Shown here piece after piece: positions 8,392 through 16,311 of a stretch of DNA of 64,000 bases (the first letter of the stretch is position 1; each line of letters begins with the position of its first letter). Below the pieces are notes generated by a model. It did not search any database, was not told the origin of the DNA, and worked only from the letters and a program-made list of their open reading frames with translations. The DNA lies in contig NZ_MKKC01000061.1 in assembly GCF_001942255.1 (NCBI RefSeq), forward strand, positions 30,184 to 94,183, read 5' to 3'. The position numbers and the translations under genes are program-made. Source of the stretch: Nocardiopsis sp. CNR-923 (lineage in GTDB: Bacteria; Actinomycetota; Actinomycetes; Streptosporangiales; Streptosporangiaceae).

Positions 8392-9129
8392 ATGCCGAAC
8401 GAGAGGTTGCGAGCCGCGCTCCTTCAGCGTGGCGTCACACCGGCCGACGTGGCCGAGGCGATCGGTGTCGACGCGAAGAGCGTCGAGCGTTGGATCACGC
8501 AGGGCCGCACCCCCTACCGGCGGCATCGCTATTCGGCCGCGGCCTACCTCGGTGTGGATGAGACCTACATCTGGCCCGAAGCCCTCAGCCCGGAGCAGAG
8601 CAAGGCAGCGTCGCAGAGTGAGATCATCGAGATCTACCCCCACCGGTGGAGTGTCCCGGCCGACCTGTGGAAGCGCCTCTTCGAGGACGCCCAGGAAGAG
8701 ATCTCGATCCTCGTCTTCAGCGGGTTCTTCCTGGCGGACGACCCGAGCATGCTCAAGCTCCTGGCGGACAAGGCCCGTTCGGGTGTCCGTGTTCGGATCC
8801 TTCTGGGCGACCCCGACAGTGACGCCGTAGCGCAGCGCGGGGAGGACGAGGGCCTGGGCGAGCTCTTGGCCGCCAAGATCCGGAACGTCATCCTGATGTA
8901 CAAGTCCCTGCGCGCCATCGAGGGAACGGAGTTCCGGCTACACGGGACGACCCTGTACAACTCCCTGTACCGCGCCGACGACCAGCTCTTGGTGAACTCT
9001 CACGTGTACGGCTCCGTCGCGGCCGAAGCCCCCGTCTTCCACCTCCGCAAGATTCCCGGCGGTGGGATGATGAGCACCTACATGGAGAGCTACGAGAAGG
9101 TGTGGGACGGGGCGACCCCCCTCGACTGA
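8392..9129 (+). CDS. HTH protein with C-terminal phospholipase D-like domain (paralogue 1)
   Basis: A 245-residue protein. Residues 1-60 form an XRE-like helix-turn-helix (VAEAIGVDAKSVERWITQGR). Residues 95-240 resemble a PLD-superfamily fold (ISILVFSGFFLAD, VRVRILLGDPDSD, FRLHGTTLYNSLYRADDQLL). The canonical HxK...D signature is degenerate, so nuclease or lipase activity is doubtful and a sensor role is possible. The ATG at 8392, after GAGG, aligns with the paralogue start at 11587; a GTG at 8353 would add 13 residues. I recall such proteins as common regulators in actinobacterial mobile elements (possibly DUF5919), but no biochemical role is known to me. Nudix follows 10 nt later. Confidence 0.75.
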   Translation: MPNERLRAALLQRGVTPADVAEAIGVDAKSVERWITQGRTPYRRHRYSAAAYLGVDETYIWPEALSPEQSKAASQSEIIEIYPHRWSVPADLWKRLFEDAQEEISILVFSGFFLADDPSMLKLLADKARSGVRVRILLGDPDSDAVAQRGEDEGLGELLAAKIRNVILMYKSLRAIEGTEFRLHGTTLYNSLYRADDQLLVNSHVYGSVAAEAPVFHLRKIPGGGMMSTYMESYEKVWDGATPLD

Positions 9130-9139
9130 GAGCAGGCCC

Positions 9140-9613
9140 ATGGGTAAGCGGATCGACTACTACGACGACCCCGAGGCACCGGCCGCGAACAGCCTCGTCC
9201 CGTCCGTGAACGTCTTCGTCGTCAACGACCGCGACGAAGTCCTGATGATCCGTCGCACCGACAACGACAACTGGGCGGTTCCCGGGGGCGCCGTCGACCT
9301 GGGCGAGTCGGTACCCCAGGCAGCAGTCCGGGAGACCCTGGAAGAAACCGGGATCACCTGCGAGATCACCGGAACCGTAGGGATCTACAGCGATCCGAAG
9401 CACATCATCTACTACACGAGCGACGGCGAGGCCCGACAGGAATTCTCCATCGCGTTCACCGCCCGACCCGTCTCGGGTGAGCCCAGACCCAGCAGCGAAT
9501 CCAAGGAAGTCGTCTGGGTTCCACGAACGGAGCTGGCGACATACAAGATGGACCGGTCCATGCGGCTACGCGTCGGGCACTTCCTCAACGGTGGACCGAT
9601 GCACATCGGGTGA
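9140..9613 (+). CDS. Nudix hydrolase
   Basis: A 157-residue Nudix enzyme with a full box (GGAVDLGESVPQAAVRETLE then ETGI, matching GX5EX7REUXEEXGU apart from T at U). It should hydrolyse a nucleoside diphosphate-linked substrate; which one is not readable. It lies 10 nt after HTH-PLD 1 on the same strand, so they are probably co-transcribed. Nudix genes next to pra/reg modules are known in AICEs. Convergent with the HD gene, with stops 2 nt apart. Confidence 0.88.
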   Translation: MGKRIDYYDDPEAPAANSLVPSVNVFVVNDRDEVLMIRRTDNDNWAVPGGAVDLGESVPQAAVRETLEETGITCEITGTVGIYSDPKHIIYYTSDGEARQEFSIAFTARPVSGEPRPSSESKEVVWVPRTELATYKMDRSMRLRVGHFLNGGPMHIG

Positions 9614-9615
9614 TC

Positions 9616-10167
9616 TCACCGAGCGTCGGCCAGGCGCTGTTCCACGGCCCGCACCGCTGACGTCAGCGTCGGTGAGGAACGGGTGATCGCGCGATGCACG
9701 AGGTGGTCAGGGGCGTAGCGCTCCAGAATCTCCGACAGGCGACGTTCGACCGGTAGGTGGGTGCCGTCCGGACTGGTGGTCATGTCCGAGTAGGTGAGCG
9801 CTTCCAGCAGGTGTTCCCGGGGGTAAGCGAACTCGCCTTCGAGCACACCCGGCATGCCGCGTTCCTCGGCTTCCACCACGGCCCCGGAGTGGTAGGCGAC
9901 CAGGGAGCACAACTCCTGATCAGCGTTGTGAACGTCGCGCAGGTAGCGAGCACCGTCGAGGGGGTGGAAGCCGGTCGTCGCCAGGTCCGGGGAGTACCCG
10001 ATGTCGTGCAGCCAGGCCGAGGCTTCGAGGAGATCGGCATCCTCCCCGAGAACGCCGTTCAGGGAACGGGCCTGTTCCGCCACGCCCTGTGTGTGCGCCC
10101 AGCGCCGGGGCAACGGTCGTTCGAGCAGCTTTCGCGCGAGATCCCGCGCCCAGTGAACATGTCCCAC
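9616..10167 (-). CDS. HD-domain phosphohydrolase-like protein
   Basis: A 183-residue HD-superfamily protein. The metal-binding histidines are in RRWAHTQGVAEQA and WLHDIGYSPDL (the HD pair), with the distal Asp likely in TYSDMTTSPDG. The substrate is unknown; nucleotides are common for the family. The GTG at 10167 lies 10 nt after the GntR stop with no obvious ribosome site, so translation is probably coupled to the regulator. It forms a minus-strand pair with GntR and converges on Nudix. Confidence 0.8.
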   Translation of the reverse strand: MGHVHWARDLARKLLERPLPRRWAHTQGVAEQARSLNGVLGEDADLLEASAWLHDIGYSPDLATTGFHPLDGARYLRDVHNADQELCSLVAYHSGAVVEAEERGMPGVLEGEFAYPREHLLEALTYSDMTTSPDGTHLPVERRLSEILERYAPDHLVHRAITRSSPTLTSAVRAVEQRLADAR

Positions 10168-10177
10168 ATGTGCCAGG

Positions 10178-10663
10178 CTAACCCGCGGCCGTGTCCGACC
10201 CTTTGACGAACCGACCCTTACCGTGCACGGCGACCACGAGCCCGGTTCCCTCCAGCTCGGAGAGGGCCTGTCGCGCCGTCCCCCGCGACACGTCGTACTC
10301 GCGGACAAGCGCGGCCTCACTGGGCAGGGCGTCACCGGGCGTGAGTTCTCCGCTGGTGATGCGGTCGCGCAGGTCGGCAGCGATCCGCCGGTACTGGGCG
10401 GGAGGCGCGGAGCCCGGTTCCGCACGCTGGCGTTCTTCCTCGGTGCATACGACACGACCTGTTCCGGGAAGTGCCTTGATCAGCCGGTCCGATTCCAGCA
10501 AGACCAGAGCGCGGCGGACCGTCGTGCGTGAGACACCGAACTCGTCTCCGAGCGCCGCCTCTGAGGGAAGCGCGTCCCCAGGCGCGAGGTCCCCCGCGGT
10601 GATGCGGGAGCGAAGGGCTTCCGCGATCTGGTTGTAGGTCCCCCAGGGGGTACGCGGACTCAA
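10178..10663 (-). CDS. Tandem double-GntR DNA-binding regulator
   Basis: A 161-residue protein made of two GntR winged helix-turn-helix domains in a row and nothing else. The first (TYNQIAEALRSRITAGDLAP onward) and second (QYRRIAADLRDRITSGELTP onward) share the PGDALPSEAAL core and FGVSRTTVRRAL / YDVSRGTARQAL recognition helices. There is no effector-binding domain. The TTG at 10663 follows GAAGGAG. AICEs of the pSAM2 type use a GntR repressor (KorSA) for pra; this is a candidate equivalent with a duplicated reading head. Confidence 0.85.
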   Translation of the reverse strand: MSPRTPWGTYNQIAEALRSRITAGDLAPGDALPSEAALGDEFGVSRTTVRRALVLLESDRLIKALPGTGRVVCTEEERQRAEPGSAPPAQYRRIAADLRDRITSGELTPGDALPSEAALVREYDVSRGTARQALSELEGTGLVVAVHGKGRFVKGSDTAAG

Positions 10664-10714
10664 ACGGGCTCCTTCAGGACTCGGGCAACAGCGAACCGCA
10701 ACATGCGCCGCTTT

Positions 10715-10727
10715 CTGCATTTTGCAG
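10715..10727. promoter_or_regulatory. Palindrome upstream of the double-GntR gene
   Basis: CTGCA (10715-10719) and TGCAG (10723-10727), 52 nt before the TTG start in a locally AT-richer patch. A candidate autoregulatory site; weak evidence. Confidence 0.35.
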
Positions 10728-10881
10728 TAGCAGCATCGTGCAGAAAAGTTGAAGCGCATAGACGCCCGCCGGTGATGACCGGGCCTGTAGACCCTCCCCC
10801 CGACCATCACCAGGCGGACGCCCCAACCGCAGCACTGACGCTGGTCACGGACGGAACCGAACGTCGACCTGCGGCCGGTCC

Positions 10882-11160
10882 TCACTTCTCCGGAGGACCG
10901 CCTTCCGCATCCCCGATGCGACGGCCGCCCTGGGCGATCCGCTCGGGAAGCAGGTTCGCGTTCCCGATTCCGTTGGGGGGATGTTCAAGCTGGTTGGCGA
11001 ACACCTCCACGTTCTCCTCGATGAGCGTGGGTGCGTGCTTCGCGTCGGCGTTCGTGGTGGTGGCGACCCACAGGCGTCCGTGACGCCGGATGGACCACTG
11101 GTCGCCGTAGTGGGCTTCGAGCAGTCGAAGCAGGACGTCCGGTCCGGTTGTGGCGCTCAC
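10882..11160 (-). CDS. Uncharacterised 92-residue element protein
   Basis: The GTG at 11160 follows a strong GGAGG and gives MSATTGPDVLLRLLEAHYGD and so on; QWSIRRHGRLWVATTTNAD reads like a small beta-rich fold. No family is recognised. It lies upstream of the GntR/HD pair on the same strand, about 220 nt away, in the AICE 1 accessory block. A longer upstream reading frame exists, but the ribosome site decides this start. Confidence 0.6.
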   Translation of the reverse strand: MSATTGPDVLLRLLEAHYGDQWSIRRHGRLWVATTTNADAKHAPTLIEENVEVFANQLEHPPNGIGNANLLPERIAQGGRRIGDAEGGPPEK

Positions 11161-11586
11161 GCTGCCATCACCTCCATTCGTGAGATCTCGAAAAGGACTT
11201 TCAGACCGATCCGCGTCCGGTCGACCAGGTGAGCAGCGCGCCGTCTCTCCGCGTGGAGCACGTAGGGCCGAGCTACCCGGACCATCGGTGCGACCGTGTA
11301 CGCGGGAGATGGTGGTGTGAAGGGCAACTGCGAGCACGGCACTGGTCTTGGAGTTCGGTTCGTGGAGGGTGTGCGCTTCCGAACGTGTGCGAACGGGTTC
11401 CGCATAATCCGCCCCTACTCGGTCGGGCCAGACACCCAGGAGTCCGAGGGACTCACAGGAGCCTTCGTTACCTGGGCAACGATGCTCCGAGTAAGCGGAC
11501 ATGTGTACCACGTATCGGACAAGTTGAGGGACGTCTAGGGACGTCTTCTGTTATCGTCGGGTTCCCGCACCCCGGAGGGCATCGAC
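11161..11586. other. Divergent intergenic region with repeated operator-like motif
   Basis: No credible gene is seen between the unknown minus-strand gene and HTH-PLD 2. GGGACGTCT occurs twice in direct repeat near 11528 and 11539, one helical turn apart, about 40-60 nt before the HTH-PLD 2 start and followed by TTATCGT, a possible -10. The rest is unremarkable. Confidence 0.5.
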
Positions 11587-12321
11587 GTGAACACTGCACT
11601 GCGGAAGGCGCTGGCCGCGTCCCGACTCACCGAGACCGATGTGGCCACGCATCTCGGTGTCGACCCCAAGACCGTCCACCGATGGCTTTCGGGCCAACGG
11701 CCCTACCCTCGCCACCGCTGGGCGGTCGCCGATCTCCTCCAGGTGGACGAGGAGGAGCTATGGCCCAAGGAAGACCCCGATCCCGAAGAGGACTCCCCTG
11801 TCTCGGAGCACGTCTACCGTGTGTTCGCCCACCGCTGGGAGGTGTCGAGGGAAGCGTGGTGCGCCCTCTTCGCCGAAGCGAAGCAGGAAATCGGCATCCT
11901 CGTCTACAGCGGCCTGTTCCTCGCCGACGACGCGGGCATCCTAGAGCTTCTGGCCGCGCGAGCCCGAGACGGCGTGAGCGTCCGGATTCTGTTGGGAGAT
12001 CCCGATTCACCCGAGGTGCGGCGACGCGGGGAGGACGAGGAGATCGGAGACGCATTGGCCGCCAGGGCGCGGAACGCGCTCGCCCTCTTCCGTCCCCTCC
12101 TGGACGTCGACGGCATCGAGATCCGAACGCATTCCACCGTTCTGTACAACTCCGTCTACCTGACGGAGAAGCGGCTTCTGGTCAACCAGCACATCTATGG
12201 GCTGCCAGCGGCGAAGTCGCCGGTGGTCGAGATTGACCGAACCCTGTCCCCGGACATGGCCGAGACCTACGCACGGAGCTTCGAACTGGCGTGGGAGGGT
12301 GCGCGACCTGTCGCGCCGTGA
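11587..12321 (+). CDS. HTH protein with C-terminal phospholipase D-like domain (paralogue 2)
   Basis: A 244-residue paralogue of the protein at 8392 with the same architecture: N-terminal helix-turn-helix (VATHLGVDPKTVHRWLSGQR), then a PLD-like part (IGILVYSGLFLADD, VRILLGDPDSPEVRRRGEDE, IRTHSTVLYNSVYLTEKRLL). The GTG start follows GGAGG at 11574. As in paralogue 1, the catalytic HxK motif is not intact. It is the last gene of AICE 1 before the conserved non-coding right end. The function is unknown; a regulator or sensor is more likely than an enzyme. Confidence 0.75.
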   Translation: MNTALRKALAASRLTETDVATHLGVDPKTVHRWLSGQRPYPRHRWAVADLLQVDEEELWPKEDPDPEEDSPVSEHVYRVFAHRWEVSREAWCALFAEAKQEIGILVYSGLFLADDAGILELLAARARDGVSVRILLGDPDSPEVRRRGEDEEIGDALAARARNALALFRPLLDVDGIEIRTHSTVLYNSVYLTEKRLLVNQHIYGLPAAKSPVVEIDRTLSPDMAETYARSFELAWEGARPVAP

Positions 12322-12339
12322 GCCCGCCGACCTCGTTGC

Positions 12340-12660
12340 CGAATTGGGCTGTATGGGATCAAGGCGACGGCGCAAGCGCCGTCGCGCAGCCCGCCGCCCG
12401 TCTCGGGCTGCGGGCTGCCGCCCGGTCCCGAGACGGGCACCGGGCGAAGCGGAGGAGCAGCGCCACAAACGGACTCCATACGAGCAACAGACTCGGTCAC
12501 CGTCTGGCGGTACCAGGGGGGCCCACCCCCCTGGACCCCCCGAACCCGCACGGAACCTGGCGCGACACCGGACGCGCGGGGGTACAGACCGACCGCGCCA
12601 GAACCCATGCGGGACCGAAACCGTGGTTGCCGAAGACGGGGGTGGGGGAGCCGTGGCGGA
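12340..12660. repeat. Conserved non-coding AICE right-end module (copy 1) with perfect hairpin
   Basis: This stretch is homologous, in inverted orientation, to about 58250-58560 in AICE 2, although the flanking genes differ. It contains the perfect hairpin GCGACGGCGC (12364-12373), AA, GCGCCGTCGC (12376-12385), followed by GC-rich conserved blocks. No coding frame is shared. Conservation of structure in DNA suggests a cis-acting site such as a transfer locus or replication origin; this is inference. Confidence 0.6.
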
Positions 12661-12718
12661 GCTCCCAGAAAGCCTCCGTCGACCTGGGGCGAAGGCATGG
12701 TGTGCCCGTGCGCGGCGT

Positions 12719-12736
12719 TGCACATTCATTGCAGAT
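12719..12736 (+). promoter_or_regulatory. Putative integrase arm-type site at tRNA-Ala end
   Basis: TGCACATTCATTGCAGAT, a two-base variant of the motif at 2743. It lies about 95 nt before the tRNA-Ala core, a spacing like that of the 57507-57524 copy from the tRNA-Pro core (about 107 nt). Confidence 0.45.
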
Positions 12737-12831
12737 GACCCCGGGAACCAGGGGGTAACGGTAGGAACCGGCCGGGCGTATTCGCGCAGGTGGCCGGAGC
12801 GATCGCAGGTCCCGGAGTCGCTTTCAAGCGA

Positions 12832-12872
12832 TTTGCATACCGGAGGTCAGGGGTTCGACTCCCCTTGCTCCA
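12832..12872 (+). pseudogene. 3' half of tRNA-Ala (TGC): attachment-site remnant
   Basis: From the anticodon loop TTTGCAT onward the sequence reads as tRNA-Ala: 3' anticodon strand ACCGG, T-arm CAGGGGTTCGACTCCCC, acceptor strand TTGCTCC with the U70 expected of alanine tRNA. The 5' half is absent: upstream DNA offers no pairing for ACCGG. It is the attR-type scar of an element inserted in tRNA-Ala. The chromosome to the right (ppiA, rhomboid, crgA, pknB) is what normally follows gyrA-tRNA-Ile-tRNA-Ala in actinobacteria. Confidence 0.75.
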
Positions 12873-12902
12873 CTCATCGCTTGCCACGTCACGGACGTGA
12901 AG

Positions 12903-12935
12903 ACGGCCACCCAGGCGATCGCCTCGGGTGGCCGT
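12903..12935 (+). terminator. Terminator after the tRNA-Ala remnant
   Basis: Perfect arms ACGGCCACCC (12903-12912) and GGGTGGCCGT (12926-12935), 30 nt after the tRNA 3' end. Presumably the native tRNA-Ala terminator. Confidence 0.65.
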
Positions 12936-13704
12936 TGCGCATAGGGCGCACATTGCCCGCGTCGTCACGCGGCCCGGTCGGGTTCGTGCCTGTGTCCCAA
13001 GGACGTGTGCCGTGGACACACATCCCGCCGCGCGACGGGGCCGCCTCCACGCACACGCCCCTGCGGCTCCGCCTTCCGAAGGACCGCCCCGCCAGCCCTC
13101 CGTTTTCCGGGCGGCCTCGTCCGGGCGCTCCGGGATTCGCCCCCTGGCTCCACACCACTTCGCGACGGCCCTGTTCGGGGGAGGTCGCCCGCCCTGCCGG
13201 GTGGTTCCGTCATGGCACGGGGAGGTGCGGCCCTCGGCCCACGCGCCCTTCCGGCGCTCGTTCGGGACCCGCTTGGGCGGTCGTCGCGTTCTGTGCACGG
13301 TTCTAGTCCGATCGGTGGGGCGCCCGCTTCGTCCCACCCGATCGGTCACCACGGGCATGCGGGGAAACCGCAGGTCATCCCGGTATTCATGGAATGCTTT
13401 CACCTCTACCACATGCGAACACTCTCCGTGTGTGTATGATGACACCTCCCCGAAGTGCAATGGTCCTAGTGGGCCATATGAGAAATAGGCCACTTGGGGA
13501 CTGTTGGTGAACAGGGACGATCCGTAGTTTCGACACCAGCGACAACGAGGAACACAGCGCGCCGAAACGATCAACCCCCGAAGACGAGCCGCGGCCCCCT
13601 GTCCGGCAGTCCTCGGATCGGCCGTTCCTCCTCCCCCATCGGCGGTCGCGTCAGCCGGTGGGATTTCCGATCACCACACATGCTGATCTTGGGAGTGGGG
13701 CAAC
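12936..13704. other. Gene-free stretch before whiB
   Basis: No open frame here has convincing codon structure, a ribosome site or family resemblance; the long frames are GC artefacts. The last 300 nt are AT-richer and probably hold the whiB promoter. A loose inverted repeat (GGGCCATA / TAGGCCAC, about 13469-13493) is present. Confidence 0.5.
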
Positions 13705-14019
13705 ATGTGGAATGAGAAGATGGCGGCCCGTGCCAAATGTCGGGAAATCGACCCCGATGCCCTCTTCGTGCAGGGTGCCGCGCAGAATCGCGCCAAACTC
13801 ATCTGCCGGGGCTGCCCCGTGCGCACGATGTGCCTGGCCGAGGCGCTCGACAGCCGCATCGAGTTCGGTGTCTGGGGAGGCATGACCGAACGCGAGCGTC
13901 GTGCCCTCCTGCGTCGGCGCAAGGATGTCAGCGACTGGTACGAGCTGTTGACCTCGGCCGAGCGGCGATATGAGGAGGAGCGGTCCGGCAGGTCCGCTCC
14001 GGTCGCGGCGCACCCATAG
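13705..14019 (+). CDS. WhiB-family iron-sulfur transcription factor
   Basis: A 104-residue protein with the four cluster-binding cysteines C12, C34, C37 and C43 and the G-rich turn GVWGG (55-59), followed by a basic tail (RERRALLRRRKD) that contacts DNA or sigma factor. Wbl proteins sense redox or nitric oxide and work with the principal sigma factor. The ATG follows GGGAGTGGGG. It is the first chromosomal gene after the tRNA-Ala junction. The subtype cannot be fixed by eye. Confidence 0.95.
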   Translation: MWNEKMAARAKCREIDPDALFVQGAAQNRAKLICRGCPVRTMCLAEALDSRIEFGVWGGMTERERRALLRRRKDVSDWYELLTSAERRYEEERSGRSAPVAAHP

Positions 14020-14312
14020 GGCGTGTTCCGTGGATGCCGCCCGTCGCGAGCGGCGCATCCAGTGCGGCTGTCGCAAGGCCGAAGAAGGAGTAGGGGTGGG
14101 GGGCCTTGCGACTGATGAAACGCCGCGAGAGTCGTGCCGGGGCATCGCGCAGCAGGGCTGGTGTCCGCGGAACACACCCCAGGGGGCGGACTCGGCGGTC
14201 GGGGCGCGCCCCCGATGGAGGGGATCAGGGGAGGATCAGGGAGTGCCCCGATGTCCGTTCGCCACGGGATGGCCCATGATGGGGGGAGCACGGCCACGGT
14301 GGGAGAACAGCC

Positions 14313-14948
14313 GTGCCCCCTTCGGCTTTGGGAGTGGGAGTGGCAGTACGGGACCGTCGACAGCCGACGCGGCGCCACCAGGAGCAGCCGCAGGTCCGCC
14401 TCACACACGCTGACCGGGACGCGGTCGCCGAGATCCTTCGTGAGGCCTACAGCGTCGGCCAGCTCGACGAGCAGGAGTTCGACGAACGCCTCGACCACGC
14501 GATGCGGGCCAGGGTCCGCGCAGATGTCGAACCGCTCACCCGGGACCTCGGGGCGGTCCCGGCAGGACCCGGGACCCCCGGGACCCCCGGGACCACGACC
14601 GACCTCAGGACCCCCCTGCCCAGCACGCCGGTCGAACGGGTGGTCGCCGCCTGCACCCACGCGGGCAGCTACTTCTTCCCGTTCGTGGCGCCGCTGCTGA
14701 TCTTCCTCGTGAGCGACCGGTACTCGCCGTACGTCCGCCGCCAGGCCATGGAGGCGCTGAACTTCCAGCTCTTCTGCCTCATCGCGGGTGTGGGCGGTCT
14801 CCTGCTCTTCTTCCTGGTCCTGCCGTTCCTCGTCACCCTGTACGCGGTCGTGGGCGCGCTCTGCCTCCCGGCCGTCGCCTCGGTGGCCGCGCTCAGGGGC
14901 AAGAACTGGCGGTACCCGATGTTCCTCCGTCTCCTCAAGGACGACTGA
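14313..14948 (+). CDS. DUF1707/DUF4870-type membrane protein
   Basis: About 211 residues. The N-terminal part (LTHADRDAVAEILREAYSVG, LDEQEFDERLDHAM) matches the DUF1707 helical domain of actinobacteria. A Gly/Pro/Thr linker then leads to a DUF4870-like membrane region with hydrophobic stretches around SYFFPFVAPLLIFLV and LLLFFLVLPFLVTLY. The start is uncertain because several GTG codons lie between 14313 and 14340. The function is unknown. Convergent with the next gene. Confidence 0.7.
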   Translation: MPPSALGVGVAVRDRRQPTRRHQEQPQVRLTHADRDAVAEILREAYSVGQLDEQEFDERLDHAMRARVRADVEPLTRDLGAVPAGPGTPGTPGTTTDLRTPLPSTPVERVVAACTHAGSYFFPFVAPLLIFLVSDRYSPYVRRQAMEALNFQLFCLIAGVGGLLLFFLVLPFLVTLYAVVGALCLPAVASVAALRGKNWRYPMFLRLLKDD

Positions 14949-14991
14949 GCCGACGGAACGGAGGGCGCGGAGGCCCCGCGCCCTCGGTGGG

Positions 14992-15534
14992 TCACCGACC
15001 CGGGTGGCCGTTCTTCTCGGCCCGCTCGTGCCCCGCGGCGGCCTTGACCTTCTCCTTGACGGCCGTGGCCTTCTCCTCCAGGTTCTCGCGGGTCTCACGC
15101 ACCTGTTCCCGGGCCTGGTCGAGGTGCTCCTGCCACTCCGCGTCCTGGGACGCCTGGCGGAGTCGGATCAGGGAGTAGACGATCACTCCCCCCAGCACCG
15201 CGGCTCCCCCGATCACGACCCCGCGTCGCACGCGGGCGCTTGCGCGCAGACGCCTCCTCATGCGCGAACGCGGGCTCGGGTCGACGCGGTGGGCGGCCGC
15301 CGTGAGCATCCCGGCCACCCGGGGCGCCACGGTGTCCTCGACGCGCTGTGCGGCCGTCTCCAACCTGGGAGCGGTCCAACCGCGCGCCTGGAGGAGCCTC
15401 AGGGCGGCCTGGTCCCGCGCCTGGTCGGCGTACGGGCCGAACCGGTCCGCCTGAGTCCGGGCCAGATCCTGCAGGCGGACGAGGGTCGCCTCGGCCTCCC
15501 TGCGTGCCTTGCGACGCTTCGAAGTGATGGGCAC
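14992..15534 (-). CDS. Single-pass membrane protein next to ppiA
   Basis: A 180-residue protein with a charged N-terminal half, one transmembrane helix (RRGVVIGGAAVLGGVIVYSL, about 104-123) and a charged, probably coiled-coil C-terminal tail (HLDQAREQVRETRENLEEK). Proteins of this plan (I recall DUF5324) sit beside ppiA in streptomycetes. Function unknown. Divergent from ppiA. Confidence 0.7.
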   Translation of the reverse strand: MPITSKRRKARREAEATLVRLQDLARTQADRFGPYADQARDQAALRLLQARGWTAPRLETAAQRVEDTVAPRVAGMLTAAAHRVDPSPRSRMRRRLRASARVRRGVVIGGAAVLGGVIVYSLIRLRQASQDAEWQEHLDQAREQVRETRENLEEKATAVKEKVKAAAGHERAEKNGHPGR

Positions 15535-15744
15535 GTCGTCAGCTCCTTCGGTCGTTCTCGGTCCCCACCCAGCGGTGGCTGCACGCCGTGTTATCCGGGT
15601 GTTATCTCAACTTACGTCCTCTCCTTCGGCATTTGGCGTTCCGACACCGTACGGGTTGTCCACAGGTCGTCGGGGTTCCGGTGAAGTGAGGAGGTCGGAC
15701 GGGTAACGTGAGCACGTAAGCGCACTCGACCGAAAGGCACGTAG

Positions 15745-16269
15745 GTGTCGGACTCCAAGGGCCAGGCCACCGCACGGCTGACCACCTCCGAGGGAACCAT
15801 CGTCATCCGGCTGTTCGAGAAGGAGGCCCCCCAGACGGTCGCCAACTTCGTCGGTTTGGCCGAGGGGTCGAAGCAGTGGATGGACCCCGCCACGGGGAAG
15901 ATGTCCAATGACAGCCTGTACGCGGGCACGATCTTCCACCGGGTCATCGACGGCTTCATGATCCAGGGCGGCTGTCCGCTCGGCACCGGTCGCGGCGGCC
16001 CCGGCTACAAGTTCGGCGACGAGATCCACCCCAAGCTCCGTTTCGACCGGCCGTTCCTGCTCGCCATGGCCAACGCGGGCCCGGGGACGAACGGCTCGCA
16101 GTTCTTCATCACCGTCAACGAGCCGAACTGGCTCGACGGCCGCCACACCATCTTCGGTGAGGTCGTCGAGGGCTCCGACGTCGTCGAGAGCATCTCCACC
16201 GTCAAGACCGACCCCAACGACCGCCCGCTGACGGACGTCGTCGTCGAGAGCGTCGAGATCACCCGATAG
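15745..16269 (+). CDS. ppiA: Peptidyl-prolyl cis-trans isomerase, cyclophilin type
   Basis: A 174-residue cytosolic cyclophilin that catalyses prolyl isomerisation. Active-site motifs are FHRVIDGFMIQGG, GSQFFIT and the WLDGRHTIFGEV segment. There is no signal peptide. GTG start. It belongs to the conserved origin-proximal order tRNA-Ala, ppiA, rhomboid, crgA, pknB seen in mycobacteria and streptomycetes. Confidence 0.95.
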   Translation: MSDSKGQATARLTTSEGTIVIRLFEKEAPQTVANFVGLAEGSKQWMDPATGKMSNDSLYAGTIFHRVIDGFMIQGGCPLGTGRGGPGYKFGDEIHPKLRFDRPFLLAMANAGPGTNGSQFFITVNEPNWLDGRHTIFGEVVEGSDVVESISTVKTDPNDRPLTDVVVESVEITR

Positions 16270-16311
16270 CGGAGACGACGTGCCCGGACACCGAGGAGTG
16301 AGAACCCGCCC

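Larger units (their letters stand above)
2637..12872. mobile_element. AICE 1: integrative element between tRNA-Pro and a tRNA-Ala remnant
   Basis: Gene order is int, xis, rep, traB, small ORF and pra (all minus), then an accessory and regulatory block. Typical actinomycete integrative and conjugative elements carry a tyrosine integrase at a tRNA gene, a rolling-circle-type Rep and one FtsK-like translocase that moves double-stranded DNA between hyphae. Unusually, the int end lies at tRNA-Pro but the other end is the 3' half of tRNA-Ala(TGC), so the two ends do not match each other. All its genes are intact. Confidence 0.85.

Noticed and set aside
12928..13488. 186-residue open frame after the tRNA-Ala remnant
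   Set aside because: No ribosome site, no family resemblance, and composition typical of out-of-frame GC-rich DNA.
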